Assembly (NCBI GenBank): GCA_040007095.1
Contig: JBDTVS010000117.1
Location: 124,001-188,000 of the forward strand
Direction of reading: 5' to 3'
Length of the DNA stretch: 64,000 bases
Source of the DNA: JBDTVS01 sp040007095
GTDB lineage: Bacteria; Acidobacteriota; Vicinamibacteria; Vicinamibacterales; CAVVIG01
The notes beneath the pieces were generated by a model, which had not been told where the DNA came from, did not search any database, and saw only the letters and a program-made list of their open reading frames with translations. The position numbers and the translations under genes were made by a program. Below, one piece after another: positions 48,868 through 56,995 of this stretch. Numbering within the stretch: position 1 is the first letter of the stretch; each line of letters opens with the position of its first letter.

Positions 48868-49398
48868 TTGAAAAAAATCGCGATCGTCACTCTGCTGCTG
48901 GTCGCCGGGCGAATGATTACGGCCGGCGCGCAGGCACCGCTCGACGCGTCCCTGCAGGCGCAGTTGAAGAGACTGTTCCCCGCGGCGGCGGCATTCTCTC
49001 CCAAGGAAGGCGACCCGCCGCATTTCAGCGCGTTTGCCAGCGATGCGAAGTCCGGGCTGAAAACGCTGATCGGCCTGGCCTACTGGACCACGGAGCTCGA
49101 TCCGCTCGAACGAGGCTACGACGGCCCGATCAAGGTGTTGGTGGGCATGGCCCCCAACGGCGTTCTGGCCGGCATCATCGTCACGGATCATCACGAGCCG
49201 TACGGGAACTTTTCGATCGATCGGCCGGAGTTCGCCGCGCAATTCAAAGGCAAGAACATCCGCGACCCGTTCAAGGTCGGCAGCGACATCGATGCGGTCT
49301 CGCGCGCCACGATCAGCGTGACGACGGTATCGCGGTCGGTGCGCAACACCTCGAGGCGCGTCGCCCGGCAGCTTCTCACCGCCGAGCCTCCCAAGTGA
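48868..49398 (+). CDS. Exported FMN-binding domain protein (RnfG/NosR-type)
   Basis: 176 residues from TTG 48868, with AGGAGAG about 6 nt upstream. Signal peptide IAIVTLLLVAGRMITAGAQA. The FMN-binding domain shows YDGPIKVLVGMAPNGVLAGIIVTDHHEPYG and the flavinylation-type motif DAVSRATIS, with Thr148 the expected covalent attachment site (general form D-x-x-S/T-G-A-T; here Arg replaces Gly). ApbE transfers FMN to such a Thr, and an ApbE gene lies 1 kb away. The stop overlaps the start of the NosR-like gene (GTGA). Together they would move electrons between a membrane ferredoxin-type protein and an extracytosolic flavin. Confidence 0.87.
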   Translation: MKKIAIVTLLLVAGRMITAGAQAPLDASLQAQLKRLFPAAAAFSPKEGDPPHFSAFASDAKSGLKTLIGLAYWTTELDPLERGYDGPIKVLVGMAPNGVLAGIIVTDHHEPYGNFSIDRPEFAAQFKGKNIRDPFKVGSDIDAVSRATISVTTVSRSVRNTSRRVARQLLTAEPPK

Positions 49399-50432
49399 CG
49401 AAGGCTGTCCTCATCGGGTGCTTGCTGAGCGCAGCGTTGTGCTCGTGGCCCGCGGCGCACGTGACACTTCGCGCGCAGTCCGCCGCCGCGCAGACTACGC
49501 CTTCCCAGAGCGCGGCTGCGCCGACGCCTCCCGCTAGTTGGGAGTTTCCCGACGAAGAAGACGACACGCCATCGTGGCGTCAGGTGGTGGGAGCCCAGGC
49601 GCTCGACCTGGTGGGATTCGGCGCGTTCACCGCCCTCGCCCTCGTCAGTTTCTTTCGAAAGAGCACGAAGCTGAAGTACGTGACGTTTGCGGTCGCGGTG
49701 GTGTACCTGGGCTTCATGAAGAGCCAGCTCATCTCGATCGTGAACGTCTTCGCCCTGCTCGACTGGAATCTGCCGATCTTCAAGTACAGCCTGGCCTGGT
49801 ATTTCCTCGCCCTCTTCACCGTCGTCGCAACGGTGTTGTGGGGGCGCTTGTACTGCGGGCGGATGTGCGCGTTCGGTGCGTTGACGCAGCTGATGGATCG
49901 CGTGGTCCCGCCGAAATGGCGCCGCGAGCTGCCGGACCACCTGGATCGAAAGGCGTTGAACATCAAGTACGTGGTGCTGGCGGGCGCCATCCTGTATTTC
50001 CTGGTAACGCGCGACCGCTTGATTTATCGCTACATCGAGCCGTTCTGGATGTTCAGCTTTCACGGCAGCGTGGTGATGTGGATCGGGCTGGGCGTGCTCC
50101 TGACCGCCACGGTCTTCGTCAGGAATCTCTACTGCCGCTACCTGTGCCCGGTGGGCGCGGCGCTCGGCATCCTCTCCAACTTGACCGTCTTCCGGATCAA
50201 GCGGTGGAAGGAATGCAACACCTGCAAGATCTGCCAGAAGGCCTGCGACTGGGGGGCCATCCGCGGGCCGAAGATCGTCAAGAGCGAATGCGTCCGCTGC
50301 GACGACTGCGAGCGGCTCTACATGGACGAGAAGAAGTGCCCGCACTGGATCATCATCCTGAAGAAGCAGGGGAACAAGCTGGTCCCCGCCGGGCGTGCCG
50401 CGACGGTAGTGGCAGCTCCTGCGGATCTCTAG
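49395..50432 (+). CDS. NosR-like membrane 4Fe-4S ferredoxin protein
   Basis: 345 residues from GTG 49395 inside a GTGA overlap. A signal-like helix and a Pro/Ala-rich linker are followed by about five membrane helices (ALDLVGFGAFTALALVSFF, YVTFAVAVVYLGF, LAWYFLALFTVVATVLWG, YVVLAGAILYFLV, WIGLGVLLTATVF). Paired Cys occur in the loops YCGRMCAFG and YCRYLCPVG, as in NosR/NapH proteins, and two ferredoxin-like clusters follow (CNTCKICQKACDW and CVRCDDCERLYMDEKKCPHW). The second cluster has a longer spacing before its last Cys. It corresponds to the C-terminal half of NosR without its own FMN domain, which is supplied by the preceding gene. Denitrification genes are absent nearby. Confidence 0.87.
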   Translation: MTKAVLIGCLLSAALCSWPAAHVTLRAQSAAAQTTPSQSAAAPTPPASWEFPDEEDDTPSWRQVVGAQALDLVGFGAFTALALVSFFRKSTKLKYVTFAVAVVYLGFMKSQLISIVNVFALLDWNLPIFKYSLAWYFLALFTVVATVLWGRLYCGRMCAFGALTQLMDRVVPPKWRRELPDHLDRKALNIKYVVLAGAILYFLVTRDRLIYRYIEPFWMFSFHGSVVMWIGLGVLLTATVFVRNLYCRYLCPVGAALGILSNLTVFRIKRWKECNTCKICQKACDWGAIRGPKIVKSECVRCDDCERLYMDEKKCPHWIIILKKQGNKLVPAGRAATVVAAPADL

Positions 50433-50442
50433 CCCTTCTAAT

Positions 50443-51495
50443 TCAGGGCGCATCCGTCGGCGGGGCCAACAGCATCAGGCGCCGCTTCAAGCCGGACGAG
50501 ATCAACACCTCGTTCTTCGCACTCACGATCACACCTTCTACCTTGGGCAGCCGCTCGATCAGCGCCATGCCCGCATCCGGACCGAGAATGAACACGCCCT
50601 TCGCCAGCGCGTCGGCGATCACGGCCTGTTCGGTCACGAGGGTGACGCTGCGGCAGCCTCGAGCCGGCTCGCCGACCGACAGGTCGAGAATGTGATGGTA
50701 GCGGCGTCCATCCTTGATGAAAAAGCGCTCGTAGTCGCCCGACGTGCTGAAAGTGCCGTCGGTCAGATCGAGCGCCGCGAAGCTCGTGTCCGCCGGCCCG
50801 CGCGGATCGCGAATCCCCAGCCGCCACGGCCGGTCGCCCCGGCGGCCGGCGACATACAAGTCGCCTCCGGCCTGGACCATGAAATCGGTCAAACCTCGTG
50901 CGCGAAGGATGCCGACAGCGCGATCGACGGCGTAGCCCTTGCCGATGCCGCCGAGATTCACGCGCATTCCCTGTCGTTTCAGATATGCGGTGCCCGCGCG
51001 CTCGTCGAATTCGACGTCGCGATAGTTGATGAGTGGCAGCCGCGCCAGGACGTCGGCGCGGGAAGGGACGGTGCTGTCCTTGTCCTGGTAGTCGAATTTC
51101 CATAGCCCGGCCAGCGCGCCGAACGTGATGTCGAATCTACCGTCCGTCCAGTCGCTGACCTGACGCGCCACCGCGAGCACTTCACGAACCTCGGCGCTGA
51201 CCGGTATCGGGTGCAGGCCCGCCGCCGCGTTCAGCCGGGTCACGTCGCTGCCGTCGCGCCACACGCTCATCAGCGCGTCCAGCCGATCGAACTCGGCAAA
51301 AGCCGCTTCGAAAGCCGACACCGCGCCGGCGTCGTTCACCGTCCACGCCGTCGCCGTCACTTCCGTTCCCATCGCCATGTGCGTGCGATCGACGAGATGG
51401 GACGGCGGGTCGGGCGCGCGGCGCGCACACGCCAGGGTTCCACCGATCGCACACGCGACGGCGATGAACGCCGCCCAGGTTTTCAGTGGGGACAC
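50443..51495 (-). CDS. apbE: FAD:protein FMN transferase (ApbE)
   Basis: 350 residues from GTG 51495. A hydrophobic N-terminus with a lipobox-like end (AFIAVACAIGGTLACARR) suggests a lipoprotein or exported form. ApbE hallmarks: HMAMGTEVTATAW, FAEFDRLDALMSVWRDGSDVTRLNAAAG, DWTDGRFDITFGALAGLW, RVNLGGIGKGYAVDRAVGIL, FMVQAGGDLYVAGRR, STSGDYERFFIKDGRRYHHILD and the Mg-site region TEQAVIADALAKGVFILGPD. It flavinylates Thr in FMN-binding domains outside the cytosol; the likely client is the product of 48868-49398. The gene is convergent with the NosR-like gene, only 10 bp apart, so it is regulated separately. Confidence 0.93.
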   Translation of the reverse strand: MSPLKTWAAFIAVACAIGGTLACARRAPDPPSHLVDRTHMAMGTEVTATAWTVNDAGAVSAFEAAFAEFDRLDALMSVWRDGSDVTRLNAAAGLHPIPVSAEVREVLAVARQVSDWTDGRFDITFGALAGLWKFDYQDKDSTVPSRADVLARLPLINYRDVEFDERAGTAYLKRQGMRVNLGGIGKGYAVDRAVGILRARGLTDFMVQAGGDLYVAGRRGDRPWRLGIRDPRGPADTSFAALDLTDGTFSTSGDYERFFIKDGRRYHHILDLSVGEPARGCRSVTLVTEQAVIADALAKGVFILGPDAGMALIERLPKVEGVIVSAKNEVLISSGLKRRLMLLAPPTDAP

Positions 51496-51872
51496 GAGCC
51501 GTAACCTGAGATCGTGCGCGTGCGGCGGCGTTCGACGGGCCAGGCCCCTTCGGATGCCTCGGATGTCTCGGGGCGACGCACGCTCACCGCGAGGTATTGG
51601 GGGCCAGACATGAGCGACGCCGAGACGCGAACGAAAGGGCCTGCCACCGAATCGGCGTGCGCGCCTGGAAGCGACGACCACCATGTACACCCTATTGTGG
51701 CGCAACGCCTGGCGGGCCGTAGTCAAACGCCGCGCCGCCGCCTTGCCCGCACAGTTTGCCGCGGCGGCATTCGACGTCGTGTCGAGGGATCTGCCTGCCC
51801 GGCAAGCTGGTCCCACGCCGCTGACTTCCAACCGGACTGCTACCATCAACCGGTGACGTGGGAGGGAGACTC
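51496..51872. other. Intergenic region, nothing recognised
   Basis: 377 bp between divergent genes. Frames crossing it are short or Arg-rich and lack support. The only clear element is the GGGAGGGAG ribosome binding site at its right end. Confidence 0.4.
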
Positions 51873-52622
51873 TTGGAAATGCTGGCGAAGCTCGAGGAGG
51901 ACACCTTCGGTTTTCTGGCCGACTTCGCGCGCCGTCCCGGCGGCGCGTCTGGAGAACAAGGCGGCGCCGCGTGGTTCCGATCCGGCGTGCCGTTTATCAA
52001 CTACAACGGCGTCGCTGGAGTTGGCGACGACATCGACGCGACACTGGCGCGCGTACGGGCCTGGGGCGTGCCCGCGCGGTGGACCGTGAGCAGCGCGAGC
52101 ATTCCCGCCGACTTCGAATCAGCGCTCGCCGCGCGAGGTCTCGAGATGTACGAGGAAGCCGCCGGCATGGTCGCACGGATCGAAGACCTGCCGGCGCCGC
52201 AGCCGGGCGAGGCGACGCTCGATGTCGTGACGAACGGGCGGCAGAGCGACGAATGGGCAGACGTCCTGCGCGATGCATTCGGGCTGCCGCCGGCGTCCGC
52301 GGAACAGGTGCGCGAGGCCCATGGATGGCCCCACATGCACGACGCGGGGCTGATGTATTTCGTGCTGCGAATCGAGCAGCAAGCCGTCGCGACCGGCCTG
52401 GCCCGATTTGCGTCTGGCGTGGCGGGCGTCTACGGCATCACCGTGCGCCGCGCCTTTCAGCGGCGCGGGTTCGGCTCGCTCGCGACGCTGCTGACGGTCC
52501 GAGAGGGCGCGCGGCGTGGCGCGCGCGTGGCCATCCTTCAAGCAACCAAGCAGGGCTTCCCGGTGTACGAGAAGCTCGGTTTCGAGCCGCTCACGTCGTT
52601 CCGGTCCTGGCGGATCAGTTGA
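51873..52622 (+). CDS. GNAT-family N-acetyltransferase
   Basis: 249 residues from TTG 51873, which has GGAGGG 6 nt upstream; ATG 51879 is the alternative (247 residues). The C-terminal half (about 110-247) is a GNAT domain: GVYGITVRRAFQRRGFGSLATLLTVREGARRGA carries the acetyl-CoA binding motif (QRRGFGS, form Q/R-x-x-G-x-G/A), followed by VAILQATKQGFPVYEKLGFEPLTSF. The N-terminal half is a diverged GNAT-like region (INYNGVAGVGDDIDATLARVRAWGVPARWTVS), so this may be a tandem-fold acetyltransferase. Substrate unknown. Stand-alone gene. Confidence 0.88.
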   Translation: MEMLAKLEEDTFGFLADFARRPGGASGEQGGAAWFRSGVPFINYNGVAGVGDDIDATLARVRAWGVPARWTVSSASIPADFESALAARGLEMYEEAAGMVARIEDLPAPQPGEATLDVVTNGRQSDEWADVLRDAFGLPPASAEQVREAHGWPHMHDAGLMYFVLRIEQQAVATGLARFASGVAGVYGITVRRAFQRRGFGSLATLLTVREGARRGARVAILQATKQGFPVYEKLGFEPLTSFRSWRIS

Positions 52623-52687
52623 CGTTCCGCGCAGAAACCTTGTGTTTTCTCGGGATCTTCACTGGCCCGGGGATCGGGAATGCCCGC

Positions 52688-52693
52688 TACAAT
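52688..52693 (+). promoter_or_regulatory. -10-like box TACAAT for the cupin gene
   Basis: TACAAT lies 20 nt before ATG 52714, followed by the strong ribosome binding site AAGGAGGT. No -35 box is obvious. Confidence 0.4.
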
Positions 52694-52713
52694 GACGCAC
52701 CGAAGGAGGTTGC

Positions 52714-53214
52714 ATGCGTATTGTCGTAATCGGCGTGGCGCTCGCGCTCGTGTCAGGGTCAGTTTCGGCGCAACAACGTGCCGCCCAGAGTCCCGCCCAG
52801 GCGCTGAAACTCTTTGCCTCGTCCGCGGACGTGGCCGCTCTCGCGGCCAAGGCGAAGAGCGAACGGAAAGAAGGCCAGGCGCTGCTCGCCCAACCCATCG
52901 TTCAACTCGCGCCCTACAACGTGAGCCTGGAGTATCGCGCCGCAGTGGCGAACGCGGCCGTGCACGAAAAAGAGGCGGAGCTGTTTTTCGTGGTGGACGG
53001 CGCCGCCACGATGGTCACCGGCGGCAAGCTCACCGCCGAGACGCGGACCAACGCCGAGAACCTGAGCGGCACCGGCATCGAAGGCGGAGTGTCGCGGCAC
53101 ATCTCGAAAGGCGACTTCATCATGGTGCCGGAGAACACGCCGCACTGGTTCAGCGCGATCGAGGGAACGGTCACCTTGATGTCGCTGCACCTGCCGCACT
53201 CAGTGACGAAATAA
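52714..53214 (+). CDS. Exported cupin-domain protein
   Basis: 166 residues. Start ATG 52714 with AAGGAGGT upstream. Signal peptide IVVIGVALALVSGSVSAQQ. A single cupin barrel covers about 60-160: EYRAAVANAAVHEKEAELFFVVDGAATMVTGG holds the first motif (H-x-K-E-x-E variant, with His and Glu ligands), and GDFIMVPENTPHWFSAIEG holds the second motif with its His. Metal binding in the periplasm is likely. The enzyme or sensor function is not known. Confidence 0.87.
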   Translation: MRIVVIGVALALVSGSVSAQQRAAQSPAQALKLFASSADVAALAAKAKSERKEGQALLAQPIVQLAPYNVSLEYRAAVANAAVHEKEAELFFVVDGAATMVTGGKLTAETRTNAENLSGTGIEGGVSRHISKGDFIMVPENTPHWFSAIEGTVTLMSLHLPHSVTK

Positions 53215-53220
53215 CGAAAT

Positions 53221-53335
53221 AACGTGATGGGGTGATGGTTGATGGGGAATGAAGTGAGGGCGTAGCGGGATGATGGGCCCCGGAGAGCTCACCCATTTGC
53301 GCCATCACCCCATTGGCCCCATCGCCCCATTGCTC
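53221..53335. repeat. ATGGGGTGATGG-type hairpin between convergent genes
   Basis: A purine-rich arm (GTGATGGGGTGATGGTTGAT, 53224 onward) is followed about 60 nt later by its complement-like arm (GCCATCACCCCATTGGCCCC, about 53301-53320, and ATCGCCCCATTG). Units are 8-10 nt. It lies between the cupin and the acyl-CoA-dehydrogenase-like genes, ending at the stop of the latter. The same motif occurs as one arm at 15316-15375. Confidence 0.7.
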
Positions 53336-53337
53336 CG

Positions 53338-54501
53338 TCAGATTAAAGGGGTGATGTTCGGTTCGATGCCGAGCAGCGCCTTGCCGTAGATCTCCAGGTT
53401 CACCTGCCACTCGGTGATCGCGTGGTGACTGGCGACGTGGACGTCTCGCCAGTAGCGCTGCATCCGATTCGCGTCGGCCAGGCTCGACGTTCCATGGGCG
53501 GAAACGAGCAATTCGACCGCCTCCCGGCAGTGCTTCGCCACCAGTGCGGTGTCGGTGCGAACCCTGGCCCTCTCGAGGAGATCGGGATGCCGCTTCGCCT
53601 GCGCCGCGCGATCGAGATCGTCGGCGGCGCGGAACGCATGAAGATTCGCGGTGTCGATCTTCATCGCTGCGTCGGCGAGGAGAATCTGAAAACCGGTCGA
53701 TTCGCGCTGCCTGTTGTAGTTCGTATGCGTGATGCCGCGTTTCGAGGCGTGGGCGACGGTGTGGTCGAGCGCCGCCCTGGCGATGCCGAGCTGTGAGCCG
53801 ATGAGGATGAGCACCGTCACGGGTACCAACGCGACCCGGTAGACCGCTTCGTCCGTGAATTCGGTCCGATAGCGGCCCTCGAATGCCGCCGGGTATGGCA
53901 GAAAGCGATGCTCCGGCACAAAGACATCCTTGGCCAGGATCGTGTTGCTGCCGGTTCCCTTCATCCCGGCCATGAACCACGTGTCCTCGGTCGTCAACGC
54001 GGTCATCGGCATCAAGGCAAGACCGAGGTTCGCCATTCCCCCGCTGTCGTCTTTCATGTGAATGCCGCAGGCCGCCCACTGCGCGTGCAGGCAGCCCGAC
54101 GCCCACATCCACCGTCCGTTCACGCGCCAGCCGCCTTCGACCGGGAACGCGTCGCCATGGGGCGCGAGCGAGCCGGCCACCCAGGCGTCCGGCTGCGCAC
54201 CCCACACGTCCTGCTGCGCGCGTTCGGGAAACAGACTCGCCAGCCACGCGCAAACATTGACGAGGCTGGCGACCCACGCTGTCGCGCCGCAGCCTCGCCC
54301 GAGTTCGGCCATCACCGCGATGTAGGTGTGAATATCGGTCTCGTAACCGCCGAACCGCTTCGGTACCATCAGCCGGCACAGCCCGGTGTCCTTGAGGGCC
54401 TGCACGGTGACGTCGGGAAGCCGCCGAAGGCGATCGGCGTCCTCGGCGCTTCGTTCGAGGATGGAACGAATGCTTGCCGCCCGCTCGATAAGGTCGGTCA
54501 T
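53338..54501 (-). CDS. Acyl-CoA-dehydrogenase-like flavoprotein (group D monooxygenase-type)
   Basis: 387 residues, acyl-CoA dehydrogenase fold. The N-terminal helical domain includes GLCRLMVPKRFGGYETDIHTYIAVMAELGRGCGATAWVASL. The beta domain has GGWRVNGRWMWASGCLHAQWAACGIHMKDD and EDTWFMAGMKGTGSNTILAKDVFVPEHR, where the GTGSN segment corresponds to the FMN/FAD contact. The C-terminal helices include SLADANRMQRYWRDVHVASHHAI. The sequence fits the HsaA/HpaB/DszC-like branch (flavin-dependent hydroxylases using reduced flavin) better than true acyl-CoA dehydrogenases, as the catalytic Glu region is replaced. No flavin reductase gene is adjacent. Substrate unknown, possibly aromatic. Confidence 0.83.
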   Translation of the reverse strand: MTDLIERAASIRSILERSAEDADRLRRLPDVTVQALKDTGLCRLMVPKRFGGYETDIHTYIAVMAELGRGCGATAWVASLVNVCAWLASLFPERAQQDVWGAQPDAWVAGSLAPHGDAFPVEGGWRVNGRWMWASGCLHAQWAACGIHMKDDSGGMANLGLALMPMTALTTEDTWFMAGMKGTGSNTILAKDVFVPEHRFLPYPAAFEGRYRTEFTDEAVYRVALVPVTVLILIGSQLGIARAALDHTVAHASKRGITHTNYNRQRESTGFQILLADAAMKIDTANLHAFRAADDLDRAAQAKRHPDLLERARVRTDTALVAKHCREAVELLVSAHGTSSLADANRMQRYWRDVHVASHHAITEWQVNLEIYGKALLGIEPNITPLI

Positions 54502-54509
54502 AGCCGTCT

Positions 54510-55388
54510 CTACTTGGACGTGATCGTGTACCGGACCAGTACGTCTTCAACGAATTCGGCGGTGATGCGCTGTTCCCCGCCGAGAAACACGACTCGGGTG
54601 ACGGCGAGCGAACCCTCGCGGCGATCCGACGCCTCAACCGGCTTGCCCAACAGCCGTTCGACGTCGGCGCGCGACATACCCTTGCGTGGAAGAGCGTCGC
54701 GGCCGGGCGCGGGCGCCGCCTGGACACGCGGGAACGACGACGAGAAGCTGACGTACTCGCCGAGCGCGGCCATGACCTCTTCGGGCCGCACCCCCGGCGG
54801 GACTTCGTCGGTGTATCGGAGGTTGAACCTCGAGCCGCCCTTCAAGCGTTCCTCGGCCACTCGCTGTCTCTTGATCTCTTCGAGCCGGGCACGTTCGAGG
54901 TCGAGGCGTCGGTTCTCGCGCTCGCGACGCTCGCGCAGTTCGTCGATCTCTTTGCGCATCTCCCGCCTGCGGCGCGGATCTGTTTCGTCGTCGATCTGCT
55001 TTTCGAGGTCTTTCTCCCGGCGGCTCTTTTCGACGTGGCGGACCGACACCGACGTGCTGGCGTCGTCGCCGAAGGTGCCGAAGCCGCCGCCGTTCAGCTG
55101 GAACTCGATGAGGTCCTTTTTCAGTTTGACGAGTGTGACGGTGGCCGACTCGCCGTTGTGGATGGCCGTGCCATACGTCTTGAGGCGGTCGCCGTGCCGC
55201 TGAAAATCGAGCGCACGACGGACGTCGGCGCGCACATCGACACCGTCGGAGGTCGCCGGCATGTCGATTTTGAGCGTCACGCGTTTGCCTTCGAAGAACG
55301 CGCGCAGCGTCTCCTCGTTCTGTGCCGCGGCGGGAGCCGCCAATGCGAGCACCGTGGCCGCCGCCAATCCCCGAACAATCATGCTCAT
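54510..55388 (-). CDS. Exported coiled-coil protein of unknown function
   Basis: 292 residues from ATG 55388 (ATG 55403, 5 residues longer, is also possible). Signal peptide GLAAATVLALAAPAAAQ. A beta-rich part (about 30-125) is followed by a strongly charged coiled coil (about 127-180: KSRREKDLEKQIDDETDPRR ... RERRERENRRLDLERARLEE). Then comes a beta-rich C-terminal domain with GMSRADVERLLGKPVEASDR, which resembles the SmpA/OmlA-like start found in outer-membrane lipoproteins. Not a recognised family as a whole. The start lies 17 bp from the edge of a Family B hairpin element. Confidence 0.72.
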   Translation of the reverse strand: MSMIVRGLAAATVLALAAPAAAQNEETLRAFFEGKRVTLKIDMPATSDGVDVRADVRRALDFQRHGDRLKTYGTAIHNGESATVTLVKLKKDLIEFQLNGGGFGTFGDDASTSVSVRHVEKSRREKDLEKQIDDETDPRRRREMRKEIDELRERRERENRRLDLERARLEEIKRQRVAEERLKGGSRFNLRYTDEVPPGVRPEEVMAALGEYVSFSSSFPRVQAAPAPGRDALPRKGMSRADVERLLGKPVEASDRREGSLAVTRVVFLGGEQRITAEFVEDVLVRYTITSK

Positions 55389-55404
55389 GATTCTGGACCT
55401 CATC

Positions 55405-55570
55405 CTGGCAGCCCGTGGTGAAATGCCCGCGTTGCATCGAGCCGGGCGAGGCGCCCGGATGGCAAGGCGTGAAGAGCGAGTTTATTGGGCATAAATGAGC
55501 GCTGAGCAACGCCGCCAGCCGGGATGCCTCGCCCGGCGAATGCAGCGGGCATTTCACCACAGGCTGCCAG
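55405..55570. repeat. Family B hairpin element, copy 2 (166 bp)
   Basis: Near-perfect palindrome from CTGGCAGCC (55405) to GGCTGCCAG (55570). Outer arms GTGGTGAAATGCCCGC (5') and GCGGGCATTTCACCAC (3') are exact complements. The core is GCCGGGCGAGGCGCCCGGAT, then GGCAAGGCGTGAAGAGCGAG, TTTAT-TGGGC-ATAAA at the tip, GAGCGCTGAGCAACGCCGCC and GGGATGCCTCGCCCGGC. The core matches copies 1 and 3 while the outer arms do not. It fills most of the gap between the DACNV gene stop and the start of the coiled-coil gene (both minus strand). Confidence 0.85.
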
Positions 55571-55647
55571 CCCCGCGCGTTCTTGCCAGCTGGACTCCCG
55601 CCCCGTTGCGGCGTTCGTATCCTATATCCGTTGCGGCGCACCAGGCG

Positions 55648-56844
55648 CTACAACAGCAGCACTTCCACCCGGTGCGCGTGCACCATCGTCGCGCCGGGTG
55701 ACCACGCGAAGACGGTGAAGCGGCCGTCCTGCGACGCGACCAGCGCCAACGCGTCGCGCTGGTCGTGGACGAACTGGGCGGCCGACAGGTGACGTGTGCC
55801 GCCGAGTTCGGTCGGATCGACCAGCCGGTGCACGGCGCCCTCGATAGGCTCGGTGACGGTGACCTGCTCGATTTGCGGCGATCCCTTGCGACGCGCGATC
55901 TTCGCGCCGAAGGCAAGCAGCTCGTACCCGGATGTGATGATCGCGGCGCCGTCGACAGCAGTCAGACCGGCCAGCGCCTGCACCACCCGAGCCAGCGAGT
56001 CACGCCATTCGCGCCGCTGACGGGCCGCGGGAGTGTCCTGGCACAACTCCGCCAGCTCCGAGAACGGAGGTGAGACCGCATAGGCGATCGGACGAACGAT
56101 GGATTCCCGCCACGCGTCGGTGCCCGGCGGCACGAGGAGCAGCAGGCCGCCGCGGCCGTGGGCGCGCATCGACACGGCCAGCTGCACCAGGATGTTGACG
56201 GAATCGCCCCACGGGGCCATCGAGTCGAAGCTGACGAGGGATGAGAGGAGCGCCGGACGGTCCGGCAGATTCGACGTGTCCTGATCGACGATCTTGATTT
56301 GATCGCCCTCGAGCACGGCGACGTTGACGAACTTGCCCCACTCTCCGCCGCGATGGTGTTTGACGACCAACAGACCGGGTGCCGCCACCTCGACAACGAA
56401 ACAGGTGGCCGGGATGGAGCGCGTCGTGCCCCACACCGCGAGATCGCCGCCCTCGGGCCACACGCCCAGGTGGATGCCGGCGCGCTCGACCGCCGGGGCA
56501 ACCCGCGTCAGCGGCGCGGCCTCGAGCGGCAGCGGCCGCGCGAACAGCATCGGATGAACCGTTTCCCCGGGCGCGAGGAACGCGAGCGAGATTTTCGGGG
56601 CATAGCCCTCCTCGCGTCGCAGGCTCGCCCAGAACGCCGCGCCGATAATCGCTTCAATCGCCTCGGCGTCCGGTATCGTCGCCACCGGATCCTGCCCCCT
56701 GCGCCGCGCCGCCGCGGCGTGCGCAGTGAACAACGCCTGGATTCTCGGCGCCGCAGTCCGGGCGGCAGGGTAGGTGTGTCCCTTCAAAGAGTCTCCAGCA
56801 TTCCTCAGTGTACCGGCGGTGAGAGACTCCCGCCATGCCAACAT
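55648..56844 (-). CDS. DACNV sensor / diadenylate-cyclase-like protein
   Basis: 398 residues from ATG 56844 (MLAWRESLTAGTL); the longer open frame upstream is not coding. The N-terminal 290 residues correspond to the DACNV-type sensor region, with AFLAPGETVHPMLFARPLPL and CFVVEVAAPGLLVVKHHRGG. The C-terminal 100 residues look like a DisA_N diadenylate cyclase domain. The DGA motif is at 298-300 (VDGAAIITSGYELLAFGAKI) and the GTRH motif at 349-352 (GGTRHLSAAQF), then ALALVASQDGRFTVF. In DisA and CdaA the second motif is RHR; here it is RHL, so c-di-AMP synthesis is possible but uncertain. A Family B element lies just after the gene. Confidence 0.78.
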   Translation of the reverse strand: MLAWRESLTAGTLRNAGDSLKGHTYPAARTAAPRIQALFTAHAAAARRRGQDPVATIPDAEAIEAIIGAAFWASLRREEGYAPKISLAFLAPGETVHPMLFARPLPLEAAPLTRVAPAVERAGIHLGVWPEGGDLAVWGTTRSIPATCFVVEVAAPGLLVVKHHRGGEWGKFVNVAVLEGDQIKIVDQDTSNLPDRPALLSSLVSFDSMAPWGDSVNILVQLAVSMRAHGRGGLLLLVPPGTDAWRESIVRPIAYAVSPPFSELAELCQDTPAARQRREWRDSLARVVQALAGLTAVDGAAIITSGYELLAFGAKIARRKGSPQIEQVTVTEPIEGAVHRLVDPTELGGTRHLSAAQFVHDQRDALALVASQDGRFTVFAWSPGATMVHAHRVEVLLL

Positions 56845-56995
56845 GAGCCGACGAGGACCGGCTGGTGAGCGATCAACCACCACGCGACGGGCAAGGCGAG
56901 ATCTTTCTCGACGTTCAGTACTGATCGCCGTTGTTGAAACTCCAGCCCGACGCGCCGGGTTCAGAATCCCACCGGGGTGCAGTAATCTTTCTGGC

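Noticed and set aside
51514..52089. 191-aa plus-strand frame before the acetyltransferase
   Set aside because: Overlaps the acetyltransferase in another frame. Arg- and Ser-rich, without support.
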